A stretch of DNA of 64,000 nucleotides from Anaspis maculata (GCA_949128115.1 OX421963.1:60061232-60125231); one strand, 5' to 3'; numbered from the stretch's first letter, positions 12,390 to 24,691 are shown. Notes: generated by a model not told the origin, from the letters alone. Numbers and translations are program-made.

Positions 12390-13720
12390 GAAAAAAATCG
12401 ATTTTTGGGGATTCTTCGAGACATCAAGTATCGATTTCACAGGTCGAGGAAAAGTACCATTTTGAAGTTGGCGACTTCTTGACTTCTAGACAAAAGTGTG
12501 ATACCGACTGTTGAATTAGCTTTTCCCGCATGTAAAACACATTGAAATTCGCACATTCGCTGTCCAGGTTACAGCCCCTGAATGGCCTGAATTGACACCA
12601 TGCATATTTTTACATAAAATCCGGAAATATATTTTAAGTAATTTTCACTGCGTTTTTGTAGACGCGATATCACAGAGGCTATTGACCAAAAAGTGATGAG
12701 TTTTGTACGATCTCTTGGGAATTTAACGGGCTACATTTGCTTTGCTGGTGCTGGTGCTGTGTTCTGAAGAGATAATAGTTCACAAGCCATTCAGAAAAAA
12801 AGAAAATTTTCAAGGATGGCGCTTTTTTATTGGTCCTAAAAAAAACCAAGCTTTTTGGGGATTTCAGTATGTTATTCCACGTTCAATTCTGCATCGATCC
12901 ACCAAATTTCGTCAACTTCGGAGTTTATTTCCGGTTAAAACCTATTTTGACTGGACTATTATAATATGTGAAGACGTACGTCGTAATTCAAGGGGTATAT
13001 ATTTATTTATATTGCAAATTTACCGACTACACTTTTACAATGTTTCGATCATCAGCCACAATAATAAGTCTGCAGATTTCCCGCCTCAATACACCATGGC
13101 CTTCGCGGGGGTGCGCGGGTGGCAGGGGTACGCGAGGGCCTCAGCGCTGCACTTGTCCGCTGCATGCAGTACATTACAATTCCGTCCCTAGCTCAGTTAC
13201 TATTCAAGATAAATTAAATCTGGAGAAACCGCAAGGATTGCAATGGAATAGGTAACATGGTTTACAGAGGGAACTTTTTTTGATTAAACTAGTGGTTACG
13301 GAGATAATCGAGTGGGAGTGGAATGAAAAATGTCATTCAACACGTTACTGAGATATTCAACGTTCTTTGCGCACGAGGCAGTCAAGTTTTACATGTATTC
13401 TTATGGCAAAGTAAATGATCACCTTTTTATTCATAAATTATTTACGACAACTTACAGTTGACGGATTTGTTTCAAGCTGATATCAGCCAAAAGGTGACAA
13501 ACTGTAGAACATTTTTTAAAAAAACTGTTTTTTCACAAAACCGCCCCCATACTGCCCCCACACTGGACGATTTTTTGACGACAAGTGGATTCTTCATCCC
13601 CAAGCCGTACTACACCATAAAAAATGCACCCCAGCTTTTTACCTTTCCGTGCACACGAACTTCTCAAATAAGCACATTTCGCTTCATATATTCCTCTACT
13701 ATTCCGCTTTGAAGCGTTTC
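12390..13720 (+). repeat. Right arm of the giant palindrome
   Basis: Reverse complement of the left arm. A third, direct copy of about 12,549-13,128 occurs at 20,566-21,540. The arm contains the module GGTTAAAACCTATTTTGACT, variants of which recur in other repeats of this window (about 15,265 and 51,355). The 149-codon ORF at 12,742-13,191 is probably incidental. Confidence 0.85.
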
Positions 13721-14115
13721 ATTACCTTCTCATGGAATTTATATTTTGGTACTCTGATGAACCACTTTTGCCAGTGGAATTGATTATCGTTCGGCTAAAA
13801 TAGGTTTTCCTATTGTATTGAATATTATCTGGGAAGAAGTGCTGGTGAGTACCAATCATTTGCAACCGTCTATGCATGTCCAAACCCATGGATCAGAGTC
13901 CCACTTGAGAGGAATACGAAGTTTTAAAATAGCGCACATTCAGATTCGTAGCTTTCCTGGATTGATAACACCGCTCTCAATACTTCATTTCTTCCAACAA
14001 TTCATGGCTCATTGAGAAGAAGGAAAAGTGTAGAGCAGTTTGAACTGACGAGATGTGGAAAAATGCGAGGGGCTGATTTCCCCGGAATTCAGTGTACTAT
14101 ACGTTTCATTTCGTA
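13721..14115. other. Short spacer, nothing recognised
   Basis: No ORF or repeat I can support apart from weak continuation of the palindrome arm at its start. Confidence 0.3.
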
Positions 14116-14119
14116 CGTC

Positions 14120-14425
14120 GGCGTCGGTTGAATTCGAATTCTTCCGGAAATCACAGGAATTCCCGGAAATCTTTCGGAAATCACCTGAATTCTTGTCTCT
14201 TTTTTCAAATCACCGAAAATAACAGCACCGGAATTCCCCAAAATCTTTCGGAAATAACTGTAATTCCCGGAAGTCTTTCTTTTTTTTCACCGGAATTCCC
14301 AGGATTCCCGGTGACTTCCGGAATTTCCGGGAATCCTTTAGAAATCACCGGAGTTTCCGGAATTCTTTCGGAAATCACCGGAATTCCCGGAAGTCACCGG
14401 GAATCCTGGGAATTCTGGAAGGCAA
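14120..14425. repeat. Minisatellite built on GGAATTCC / TTCCCGGAA motifs
   Basis: Irregular tandem repetition of short units such as GGAATTCCCGGAAATC, GGAAATCACC and CCGGAATTCC. The many small palindromes give a highly self-complementary tract. TTCCCGGAA fits the general STAT-type TTCNNNGAA pattern and occurs several times, which may be fortuitous. The ORF through the tract is an artefact of repetition. Confidence 0.7.
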
Positions 14426-14739
14426 AATCCTTGTGTACACTTTTTTCACGGGAAATCAACCCCTCGGAAAAGTGATTGAGGTACACTGTCGAGAAACAAT
14501 AGGATTGTTCCTACGCTCCTGCTCATGGGAGAGGAGCATGCTCCGGATTTTTGATCATCGACAGCCGAATCCTCCTACAAACACAATAACAGAATAAGTA
14601 AATGCATAGCAAGTGGCCAAACGATGCGGGAAAGCTTGTTGCAAAACGAAAAATCGATGCCGTTTGTGGGAACAAACAAATACTTCGTGTTAAGCGTGTT
14701 TCGTGTTCCAGTAACTTTTTCCATTTGTTGCTTGTTTGT

Positions 14740-15295
14740 ACGATATAGCCCAGGAAAGAAATGTGAAATTTTGATGAAACCCGGAATAAATTAAGGAAAA
14801 TCTGATAGTTTGAGGATCCCTTCAGAATTTGATGAGAAACAACATACTAAAAGTCCCCATCTGTCCAAGGCTTGGCATTTTTTCTGTTGGAGGTCGAAGG
14901 TACAAGAAGTTACCATTTTCAAAGTTGGTATTTTTTGGTGATTTTTCCATTGGAATTCATGTTTTCAAGGTCAAGGAACCTAATGCAATGGTTACCAGAA
15001 AGTATAATGCACAAGTGGCGTACCAGATGGCTGCAAAGTGGCCGAGGTGCAATTTTTCATAAAGTCGTATGGTAAACCGTGACTAACAGCTTTTTTGACA
15101 TGTTTGGTATCATTTCTCATCATCAAATCGCACATTCCGATTTCACAAGAGACCTCCAACAGAAAAAATGCCAAGCCTCGGACAGATGGGGACTTTTAGT
15201 ATGTTGTTCCCCATCAAATTCTGAAGGGATCCTCAAATTTTCAGATTTTCCTTGATTTATTCCCAGTTAAAACCTGTTTTGCCTGGGCTAATAAT
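14740..15295. repeat. Foldback element, about 555 bp
   Basis: The segment 14,740-14,910 (with AAGTCCCCATCTGTCCAAGG) is reverse-complementary to 15,135-15,295. The outer ends carry TATAGCCCAGG on the left and CCTGGGCTAATA on the right. The loop of about 225 bp holds no gene. Confidence 0.75.
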
Positions 15296-15445
15296 AGTAC
15301 AGGAAAAATAGTGAAGAAATCGGCAAAACCTCGGTATAAAAATGGACGTCATGAAAATTTGATATTCTGTTCAGAATCGAGTGCTCTACAACACATCCAA
15401 AATCGCTAAAAATCGCATTCGGGGGTTTTGAGTTATTGTCAAAGG
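15296..15445 (+). repeat. Single-arm copy of the 23.1-24.7 kb foldback family
   Basis: CGGCAAAACCTCGG, GAGTGCTCTACAACACATCC and GGGGGTTTTGAGTTATTG match both arms of the 23,075-24,690 foldback. Only one arm is present here. Confidence 0.7.
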
Positions 15446-15810
15446 AGAAGTCTCCAGGAGGAGGTAAATTTTGGCCTTTTTTGAAAATTTCAAACTTGTC
15501 TTATGGACCGAGAGCCCCCAAAAGTTTTGTCTTATGACCCGATTTTTGGTTAGGGGATGTTCCCACACAAAGCCCGTTGGTTTCATTCATGTACCTCATG
15601 ACATAAATTTTTGACATTTTTCGAAAATTGACAAGCCTATACCAGCCTGAAGCCTCCGGTCTGACATGTAAGACAAAGAAATTTATAACAACCTTATCAA
15701 CGCACATTAGACCTACAGGGTTAAAATCATGTACCTTATGACGTGAGTTTTGAGGCACCAGCTCCCTGTCCCTGTCCAGACAGGTCTCTATTGAACAATA
15801 ATAACGCATT
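15446..15810 (+). repeat. Dispersed repeat, copy 1 (copy 2 at 42.5 kb)
   Basis: This segment is a direct, largely colinear match to 42,545-42,905. It includes ACTTGTCTTATGGACCGAGA, AGCCCGTTGGTTTCATTCAT and GACCTACAGGGTTAAAATCA. The two copies differ by small indels. No coding function is evident. Confidence 0.8.
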
Positions 15811-15889
15811 TCATCAAACATGTTTGGGGACGAAGATAATTATTGGGGTACCCCCACCCCCCTTTTATTCCTATTTTTTACCTCTCTGA

Positions 15890-16280
15890 ATATTTTTGAG
15901 AATGATTGCAATCTTTTGATTCTACGTTCAATTTGAAGGAAAAAGTTACTCTTGCAGAATTTTGATTGGAGGCTTCATTTTTGAGAAATTTGGGTTTGAA
16001 CTTTGGAAAGCATCTCAAAATCGCCACTTTCCAGGGCCCAAATTGTTTTTTTCCTGAAAAACTCCATGTTTCTCAGCAAACGTGGTGGTTCATCAACTTT
16101 AAACACCCAGAAAACTCATTCCCAGTTGACGAATCAGGAGTTTTCTTGAACTTTAATTTTTAGGCCCTGGAAAGTGGCGATTTCGAGATGTTTCCCAATA
16201 TTTCAAACCCAAATATCTCGAAAATGAAGTCTTTCTAATCAAACTTTTGCAGAAGTAACTTTTTTCTTTGAATTGAACTA
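15890..16280. repeat. Foldback element, relative of 47.4-47.8 kb
   Basis: The left half (TTTTGATTGGAGGCTTCATT, ATCGCCACTTTCCAGGGCCC) is reverse-complementary to the right half around a centre near 16,090. The same architecture and wording recur at 47,440-47,840, so this is a family and not a one-off duplication. Confidence 0.75.
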
Positions 16281-16555
16281 AGAATTCAAAAATTGAAACC
16301 ACTTACAAAAATATTTGGGAAGAATATTTATAAAAATTATGAGGGAAAGGGGGAGGGTACCTCCTATTATCTTCGCCCTGGAAATGTTCGATGAAATGCA
16401 TTATCATTGATCATCACCTGTTTTAGTAAACTTTGATTTGAATAGGGTGGAAATAGGGGAGAAAAAAGGGCACTCTCTCTATACTATGTATTATCGACCC
16501 CCCATGAAATTTTTTGATGAATCGCGGTATCATTCAATGGAGATTAACTTGGGCA

Positions 16556-18322
16556 AACTTTTGGTTCAAAGGACCCCGCACAAAATGTAGGCAAAAGTGG
16601 TCTCGGTGAATTTGGCTGAAAATTGGCAGACTTGTAGATCTTCACTTTCTGATCGAATACTCAAAATTACAGTTACTTTCTATGTACAGTTTTCCAGCTA
16701 TACAGGGATTTGTACAGGATGTGCGGAAAATTTGAACCTCTTCGGGGGCTTACTTTTTGTGATAATTTCAAGGTTGAAAAGTTTATCCAAGAGAGTTTTT
16801 TACAAAGAAATCAAATCTCTCCTCAGGAATTTTTTATATCTCACAGTATACAGGGTGTGCTTTTTTTCAATTTTCAACAACCATTTTTTTATCGACAGTG
16901 AATTGGATATCTTTTTAGCTCATTTTCCTTGGAAATGGCACTCATATGGCCAGTTTGTCTGTCTGTCTGTTTGTCTGTGTGTCTGCCTGAGTGTCAATTT
17001 TAATTGAGTATGTATCGATTTTTCCATCGACAGATGATCGAGTTTTTTCTGATTAACAAAATAAATACTTTTTAGCCTCATTTATTTATCATTTATTATC
17101 ATTGTAGCCTCATTCAGCTACAACCCGTCAAAAAATTGGTGAAACTAAATAATCGCAAGAATTTTGTGTTGAGCAAATACATTTTGTTGTCTGGTGTGAA
17201 TAAAACATTATACATTAAACAAAAAAAAAAAAGGTAGATAGTTTGCTTTTTGAACCAATAAGAAAAGTAGAAAAATGGTTATATCGCTTTCATACGATCA
17301 ATTTCCTGGGATATCAGAAACCAAGTTATCTACAACATGGTGTATTTTAAAAAGTACCTAAATATTCGTACTATCTGGAGCAACAATTAACACGAGTTTG
17401 ACTATAAAGTTGGCGACTTTTATGTCGCTGAAATGTGTATCTATATTTGTTCGATAGGTAAGGCCAAGATAGCAACACAGTCATGAAGTCCAGTCTCAAA
17501 ATAAGAATGTTTATACGAGACAAGAGTAACTTCCAGTTTCATGAAAATCGTTCCACGAGTAAGAGATTTCAATGGCCAGATGGCGGAGCAACAATACCAT
17601 CCAGCCATTGGCCATCATTGGAGACATATAGTTCTATTCGTCGGGAAAGTTACAGATATCTACGTTTATTCCTCGAAGAAGAGTTCACCTTATTATTGTA
17701 GAGAAAAACTTTGCTTTTTGATGATAATAATAATAATAACTATGTATGGATTTGTTCACATTAGCCCTTGGCCACCCTTGAATACATAAGCTATCCACTG
17801 GAAGACGTTTCAGGGCTCTAGCTCTATTCCCCAAAGAGAAGTACAACTTTTTAGTTTATACACGGAAAGACAGACAGACAGACACACAGACAGACAGACG
17901 GACACACACACACAGACAGACAGACAGACAAACTGGCTATATAAGTGTCATTTCCAAGGAAAATGCGGTTAAAAGATATCCAATCGACTGTCGATAGAAA
18001 AATCGTTGTTGAAAATTGAAAAAAAGCACACCCTGTATACCGTGAGATATAGGAAGTTCCAGAGGAGAGATTTGATTTTTATGTGAAAAACTGTTTCGGA
18101 TAAGTTCTTCAACCTTCAAATCATCACAAAAATTGGGCCCCCAAAGGGGTTCAAATTTTTCCGCACATCCTGTACAAATCCCTGTATAGTTCGAAAACTG
18201 TACATAGAAAGTAACTGTTATTTTGAGTATTCGATCAGAAAGTGAAGATGTACAAGTATGCCAATTTTCAGCCAAATTCACCGAGACCACTTTTGCCTAC
18301 TTTTTGTGCGGGGTCCTTTGAT
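16556..18322. repeat. Large foldback element with about 450-bp arms
   Basis: Positions 16,556-17,010 pair with 17,870-18,322. The termini read CAAAGGACCCCGCACAAA on the left and TTTGTGCGGGGTCCTTTG on the right. Each arm has a GTCTGTCTGT-type microsatellite at its inner end (about 16,955 and 17,870). The 860-bp centre has no recognisable gene. A decayed terminal copy lies at 4,385-4,470. Confidence 0.85.
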
Positions 18323-19884
18323 TAAAATCATTCTACTTTACATCGAACTTTTTTGCAGCGTTCGTGCGAATTCATAATTCTCTGAATTCTAGGACCCATA
18401 TTGCTAGAATGAATAGAAGAAATCATTATATTAGCAATTGGCTGGAAAAAACTGATTGGTATATGCCGAGAAAAATCCGCTTTGAGCACGGCGTGTCTTT
18501 CCGGCTCGCAACATGTGTCTGAGTGCAAACACTTCTGGTGAAAAGTTTTCAACGCGCATTAATCAAAAACGCGGTGGTGTCGGCGGCGGGCAATTCTGCA
18601 TGGAGTATTGCTGCGCGGTCTGTTTGGTCTTTTTTTCCATTCAGGGACGACCGACGACGCAATTAGCGGATGAACAGTTAAGATATGCTGCTTGTTGGCT
18701 GCCTCCGCTGCGTTATAATTTATGCCGCGTTTAAAACAACCTGTTCACTTGGCGCTGTCAGCAGGTATCGAATCGGAGATAATAAATAATTTTCCAATCA
18801 GGTAGTTGTAATGACAGGGACTCAGTTGCCATTATCGTTGTTTCCTGACAGCTGGAACGTCGGGGCCCGCCGTGTGCGCCGCCCCTCCACCCCTTATCTC
18901 GCATCTTCTCCGTGTTTACAAGCTGTTATCTGCCTACACGGCGGGGGTCTGCATATCAAGCGGATACTACTTCTCAATCACTTCTAGTCAATCTCGTACG
19001 GTACCCGTCATGAGATCGTATCGTCGCGTAGCGTAGCGGATTGAATTTTTCTAGGGATGAGGGAAGAATTTGCAAGTCAAGTGGTGCTATTATCGCAAGA
19101 AATCCTTTTCATTAGCCTCAACCCTTCAGTAGTTAACGCCCTTGGCCAACACCTAAACGGTGGCGCCACGTCTGTCAGATCCTGATATCTATACAAGCTT
19201 CAGCGCTGGTGCGCTGCTGCTATAGGGTTGAGTTCTGTTCGAAACTCAACTGAGAAATTGTTTATTTTAATAAACAAAACCTCTTGAGGCATGTTTAGTC
19301 GATTGGATCTATTCATGCGAGTAGTATTTGGTTATGAAGCCCACAACTCCAAACGGGTCGAGCTTCGAGAGCATACAAGTTATGCGAAACCTGTGCGTTT
19401 ACCCGATGAGTTGGAGAGTTTCGTATTTCCTTGACTCCGTTATAATAGAGGTAGGTATGAACTTACAGTTTACAGTACATTAATTACCCAGTGAAATTCA
19501 TCTAAACGCTTCATATTCGTGGTGCAGCAGGTGAACAAGAACACCCCCATAATATACACGCTTCTTGACATCTTGAGCTCTTTACACGCTTGTGTGAATT
19601 TTTAGGTATGGTTTTACTTGATTTAAAAGTCTCACAATATATAATCGGGACATTTTACCCAGCTATGCACGTGTCGATGTCGTAATTATTATTATATATA
19701 CTTTTCAATAGAAAGAAGTCGATTTTAGAGAAAAAATTGAGCCTGTAGTAGGATCTGAGTCACGGTTAAACAGGCGTATTGATTGCAACATCACACTTCT
19801 AACCGGTCGTTACCCTCGTTAAAAACTAATATACGAATTTTCTCACAGAACCGACCATTTGAATTGTTTTAATAGATATTTATT
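18323..19884. other. Unique-looking DNA, no gene
   Basis: 18,560-19,060 is relatively GC-rich and repeat-free, in the style of conserved non-coding DNA. I see no splice-flanked ORF I could defend in it. 19,060-19,880 is AT-rich. Confidence 0.35.
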
Positions 19885-19998
19885 GTATTAGGAGTATAAG
19901 TGACACTTTATGTGACGGAGTATGGATGTTTGAGCGCCGAGCGCAGCAAGGCGAATTAAATCCATACGAGTCACATAAAGCCACTTATACTCCGAATA
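19885..19998. repeat. Short hairpin element
   Basis: TATTGTATTAGGAGTATAAG, with CACTTTATGTGAC after it, pairs with GTCACATAAAG and CTTATACTCCGAATACAATA at the right. The GC-richer tip of about 30 bases contains GAGCGCCGAGCGCAGC. The whole unit is about 110 bp. Confidence 0.7.
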
Positions 19999-20218
19999 CA
20001 ATACAATGTTTTATTTTCAAACAATCATTTTGTACACGAAATATAAAAAAAAAGAAAATTGAAAATAGACTAAGTTACCTGGCGTCGATCACGATGGTTT
20101 CTATAGGCGACAACCACGCTGCAATCAACCCACTTTCACGCCGGCGGAGGTATAAGTACTTTTATCTTACGGTAGTAGTTTTTGACATAGGTTATTCAAT
20201 CGTTTTCAGTGACTGAAA

Positions 20219-20566
20219 TAAGCTTTTATTAACAAGTGACTAAAACGTTTCATTATACCTCTTTTATTAAAGAAATCTAAACAACTAATAGAAGGTATCT
20301 ACAAGAATGCATAATGGAGAAATATTCGCAAAAACTAGCACTACTTTTTTTGGATACTAATATTAATAGTACAATTAGCAGCATTATTGTGAAAATTGAT
20401 TGATTTCCCAAAAGTTTCTCCGAAATTTTCGTTCTACTCGGCAACATTCAATGGCTCGTGATTGAAAACGTACTGATCGGAACTCCTGTGTGTAGAAGTG
20501 CTAGTCCCGCAGCTTTCGCTTTCGTCTCCACTCATAATTTTTTTCCCAATTTTCACTTTTTGGTCG
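20219..20566 (+). repeat. 348-bp direct duplicate, copy A
   Basis: Apparently identical to 21,544-21,891 at a fixed offset of 1,325 bp. It flanks the inserted repeat block on the left. Far too long for an ordinary transposase target duplication. Confidence 0.85.
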
Positions 20567-21543
20567 CACATTCGCTGTCCAGGTTACAGCCCCTGAATGG
20601 CCTGAATTGACACCATGCATATTTTTACATAAAATCCGGAAATATATTTTAAGTAATTTTCACTGCGTTTTTGTAGACGCGATATCACAGAGGCTATTGA
20701 CCAAAAAGTGATGAGTTTTGTACGATCTCTTGGGAATTTAACGGGCTACATTTGCTTTGCTGGTGCTGGTGCTGTGTTCTGAAGAGATAATAGTTCACAA
20801 GCCATTCAGAAAAAAAGAAAATTTTCAAGGATGGCGCTTTTTTATTGGTCCTAAAAAAAACCAAGCTTTTTGGGGATTTCAGTATGTTATTCCACGTTCA
20901 ATTCTGCATCGATCCACCAAATTTCGTCAACTTCGGAGTTTATTTCCGGTTAAAACCTATTTTGACTGGACTATTATAATATGTGAAGACGTACGTCGTA
21001 ATGGGGTACGTGCCAATGAAACAGATTTGACTGGAAATACTTGCAATCATCAACAAGAGTAATGAATAGTATTTCCTGAAAATTTCCGGAAATTATATCC
21101 ATTGGTTCAAAAGATTTTTTTTTCGATTTTTTTTTCAAAAGGTTGGTAACAGTAGGGAAACTTCAGTAAAATGTTTTCGTCTGTATTTTTCAAATATTGT
21201 GGAGCCACTTCAACAGTTTTTTGAGTTTTTAACCCAATAGTGCTGTTTGTTTAGTTTTTAGTATATTTGTGACGTCACAAATATATTTTTAAAACAGGCA
21301 CTACGGCCGCAATTTTGAGAATTTAGGAAAAAGAAAAAATACGGGTACAATATTTTCGCCCATACTTTCGATTAGGCCAATAAAAAAAAATTGGGCAAGT
21401 ACCCCATTCAAGGGGTATATATTTATTTATATTGCAAATTTACCGACTACACTTTTACAATGTTTCGATCATCAGCCACAATAATAAGTCTGCAGATTTC
21501 CCGCCTCAATACACCATGGCCTTCGCGGGGGTGCGCGGGCTTT
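20567..21543 (+). repeat. Inserted third copy of the palindrome-arm repeat
   Basis: 20,566-21,002 and 21,408-21,540 are direct, near-identical copies of about 12,549-12,996 and 12,996-13,128 respectively. They are interrupted by the element at 21,003-21,405. The copy begins at GCACATTCGCTGTCC and stops abruptly after GGGGGTGCGCGGG, where the second 348-bp duplicate starts. Confidence 0.85.
21003..21405. mobile_element. 403-bp MITE, termini GGGGTAC, AT target duplication
   Basis: The left end GGGGTACGTGCC and the right end GGGCAAGTACCCC form imperfect terminal inverted repeats. AT at 21,001-21,002 and 21,406-21,407 is duplicated. The empty site is seen in the other copy of the repeat (CGTAATTCAAGG near 12,990). 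No transposase is encoded. A 2-bp AT duplication has been reported for some IS-like eukaryotic families (ISL2EU, from memory), so the superfamily is uncertain. Confidence 0.8.
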
Positions 21544-21891
21544 TAAGCTTTTATTAACAAGTGACTAAAACGTTTCATTATACCTCTTTTATTAAAGAAA
21601 TCTAAACAACTAATAGAAGGTATCTACAAGAATGCATAATGGAGAAATATTCGCAAAAACTAGCACTACTTTTTTTGGATACTAATATTAATAGTACAAT
21701 TAGCAGCATTATTGTGAAAATTGATTGATTTCCCAAAAGTTTCTCCGAAATTTTCGTTCTACTCGGCAACATTCAATGGCTCGTGATTGAAAACGTACTG
21801 ATCGGAACTCCTGTGTGTAGAAGTGCTAGTCCCGCAGCTTTCGCTTTCGTCTCCACTCATAATTTTTTTCCCAATTTTCACTTTTTGGTCG
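21544..21891 (+). repeat. 348-bp direct duplicate, copy B
   Basis: Second copy of 20,219-20,566. After it the sequence runs on as GAGCGAGTCTTC, apparently the native flank, whereas copy A runs into the inserted repeat. Confidence 0.85.
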
Positions 21892-22246
21892 AGCGAGTCT
21901 TCTATACGTTGTTTCAGATTGATTGCTATCTCAGTAGGCATTGGAAGTATATGGTAAAAGTCGCTTTAGCTTTGTCTAGTTCTAAAACGTTTATTGTTTT
22001 AGTCCCAAGTCAGTGTGACATGTCAATCAAAATCAACCGCGAAGTTTTTTACTGTCGTCCAAACTGTCATCTTGCTGTCCACCTAGATAGCTTTTGGAAA
22101 GAAAATCGTAATAAGCACCTATCGACGCAAGTTTTAAGAATCTGTACGTGTTACTTATACAGTTACTGTTGTTCCTGTTACGTTATACCTACTGTTACTG
22201 TTGTGTTGTTCCTTCATTGGTTTTGATTACCTGATAATCTTCACGC

Positions 22247-22470
22247 CATGTGTGGGGATCCAGTTCGTTTATCTGCGAGAGAACGTGAAATACTTTGACG
22301 CTGTTACGAAGAATTCTTCAGAGATTCCAACAATGCAGCTGCCAGCATTCAGCGCGTTGCTTTGATCTTTAGTAACGTACCTACTGCACGGTCAAACGCA
22401 TACTGGCAAAAAGAAGCCAGATTTGTCACTACTTACAACCAAAAAGTAGCCGTGGATCCCTGAGCCCAGT
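22247..22470 (+). pseudogene. Possible small DNA-binding or transposon-derived remnant
   Basis: From an ATG at about 22,247 the frame reads a basic, helix-rich segment (RLSAREREIL, then RCYEEFFRDSNNAAASIQRV) interrupted by an in-frame TGA after about 17 codons. It runs on open to about 22,460. The composition and periodicity look protein-like, unlike the surrounding DNA. I cannot name the family. Chance is a real alternative. Confidence 0.25.
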
Positions 22471-23074
22471 CGAGAAAAAACCAGCCAGGCGCCCGTTCTC
22501 AATCAAAAGAGTAGGTACAGTACAGTCTGTTGTGCCATATTCTACCAGATTTCGTGCTTCTGTCTTCACTAAAAGGCTCAGTTGAAGTAGAACAGCGTAA
22601 CTCGGCTTTAGAAGCAGATCTTCCTTTATATCTGATCCCTCTCAAGGCCATGGAGTTTGCTGTACTGCTTTACTATCTACCTGTGTGATGATATGTGCAC
22701 AATGTTGATTGAGACTGTGGCAAGAACGAAATCTGCTGACTCCCCAGGTGCCTATTTTTTTTAGTCCTGAGATTGGAAACAGAGACGGTTCAACATCAAA
22801 ACTGCATGTATCTTTTTTCAAGTGCACCTTGTTGAATAAGGTGCCGCACATGATATTCGATAAAAAACTGAAGAAATACTTCCTGACTGAAAGGAGTGAA
22901 AGATCTGACTTATAACCTGAAAATAAATAATGAAGTTTCCATAATATTTACACTTTTGATTTGACGTTTTTTGTAACTAAATCTAAAGCTGCATTTAGAT
23001 TTTCATGACCTAATGGGATAGCAATATATCTGAAACAACGTATATGTATAGTGCAAGAAAGATAGATGCTAACC
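22471..23074. other. Spacer, nothing recognised
   Basis: No supported coding sequence or repeat. Confidence 0.3.
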
Positions 23075-24690
23075 TCGGAAAAAATATGGACGTCCTGAAA
23101 ATTTTATATTCTGTTCAGAATTGAGTGCTCTACAACATATCCAAAATCGCCAAAAATCGCACCCGGGGGTTTTGAGTTATTGGAGGGGGGGTAAAAAATT
23201 GCAGGTAAAAATGGAGGGGATGGAACCCGTCAATCCATTGGATGCGAATACATTATAGTTCGACGAATCATATCCCCTTGATACCATTTTGGCACGAAAA
23301 GTGTCCATCATTGTTGAAGGGAAGTAGTGGGGGGGCGAAGCTCTGCTAGGTGGTCCATTTTGTTTTTCTGGCCATGTCGAACCGATCACGACAAGTTTGG
23401 TATCTTTTTCGACTAAATTCAATCTCCTGAACTCATATTCGATGTGTAAATTCGGATGAAAACAAGTTTGGACAAGTTGACTTGAGAAAACTTGTTTTTT
23501 CTTTGACAATTTTGACGAATTTTTGTTTTACTGTTGGAAGCGTTCATTTATTGAAAACTTTCAGGGACCATATAATTGAAGTGTATTCTCCACAAAAATC
23601 ATGCACTCAATGTTTAATTTTGTTTCTCGAGTTTAAAAAATTGATTTGAACTTGAGCCGGCGCGGCGCGTTGTCTACTACTGACCAGAACACTGCAGCAT
23701 GCACCGTTAAATGAAAACACCTCAAACTATTGAAGAAATAACAACTTATCTTTGAAAATTGGAGGATCTGTGGAGAATTGAATTTCCTATAACATGAACA
23801 AAATCGCCATGAATCGCACTGCAGGGTTTTGAGTTATTTAAGTGGAGAGGTAACAGTTCATAGAGTATGAATCCTGTCAAAGTGTTATCCTCATCCTCGA
23901 ATAACTCGAAATCCTGCATTGCGATTTATGGCGATTTTGTTCATGTTATAGGGAATTCAGTTCTGCACAAATTTTCCAATTTTCAAAGATGAGTTGATAT
24001 TTCTTCAATAGTTTGAGGTGTTTTCATTTGAAGGTGCATGCTGTAGTGTTCTGGTCAGTAGTAGACGACACGCCGTGCTGGCTCAAGTTCAAATCGATTT
24101 TTTAAACTCGAGAAACAAAATTATACATCGAGTGGATGATTTTTGTGGAGAATACACTTCAATTTAATGGTCCCTGAAAATTTCCTAAAAATGAACACCT
24201 CCAACAGTAAAACAAAAATTCGTCAAAATTGTCAAAGAAAAAACAAGTTTTCTAAAGTTAACTTGCTCATACTTGGTTTCATTCGAATTTACACATCGGA
24301 TACAAGTTCAGGAGATTGAATTTAGTCGGAAAAGACACCAAACTTGTCGTGATCGGTTCTACATGTCCGGAAAAACAAAATGGACCACCTAGCAGAGCTT
24401 CGCCCCCCCACTACTCCCCTTCAACAATGATGGGCACTTTTTGTGCCAAAATGGTATCAAGGGGATATGATACGTCGAACTATAATGTACTCGCATCCAA
24501 TGGATTGACGGGTTCCATCCCCTCCATTTTTACCTGCAATTTTTCACCCCCCCTCCAATAACTCAAAACCCCCGGGTGCGATTTTTGGCGATTTTGGATA
24601 TGTTGTAGAGCACTCAATTCTGAATATCAAATTGTCATGACGTCCATTATTATTCCGAGGTTTTGCCGATTTTTGTACTATTTTTCCTGT
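23075..24690. repeat. Near-complete hairpin element, about 1.6 kb
   Basis: The two halves are reverse complements around a centre near 23,870, with almost no loop (ATGAACAAAATCGCCATGAA against CGATTTTGTTCATGTT). The outer halves share GAGTGCTCTACAACATATCC, GGGGGTTTTGAGTTATTG and a C/G-rich tract. Divergence between arms is modest. The right edge directly abuts and truncates the tyrosine recombinase pseudogene at about 24,692. A one-arm relative is at 15,296-15,445. Confidence 0.9.
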
Positions 24691-24691
24691 A

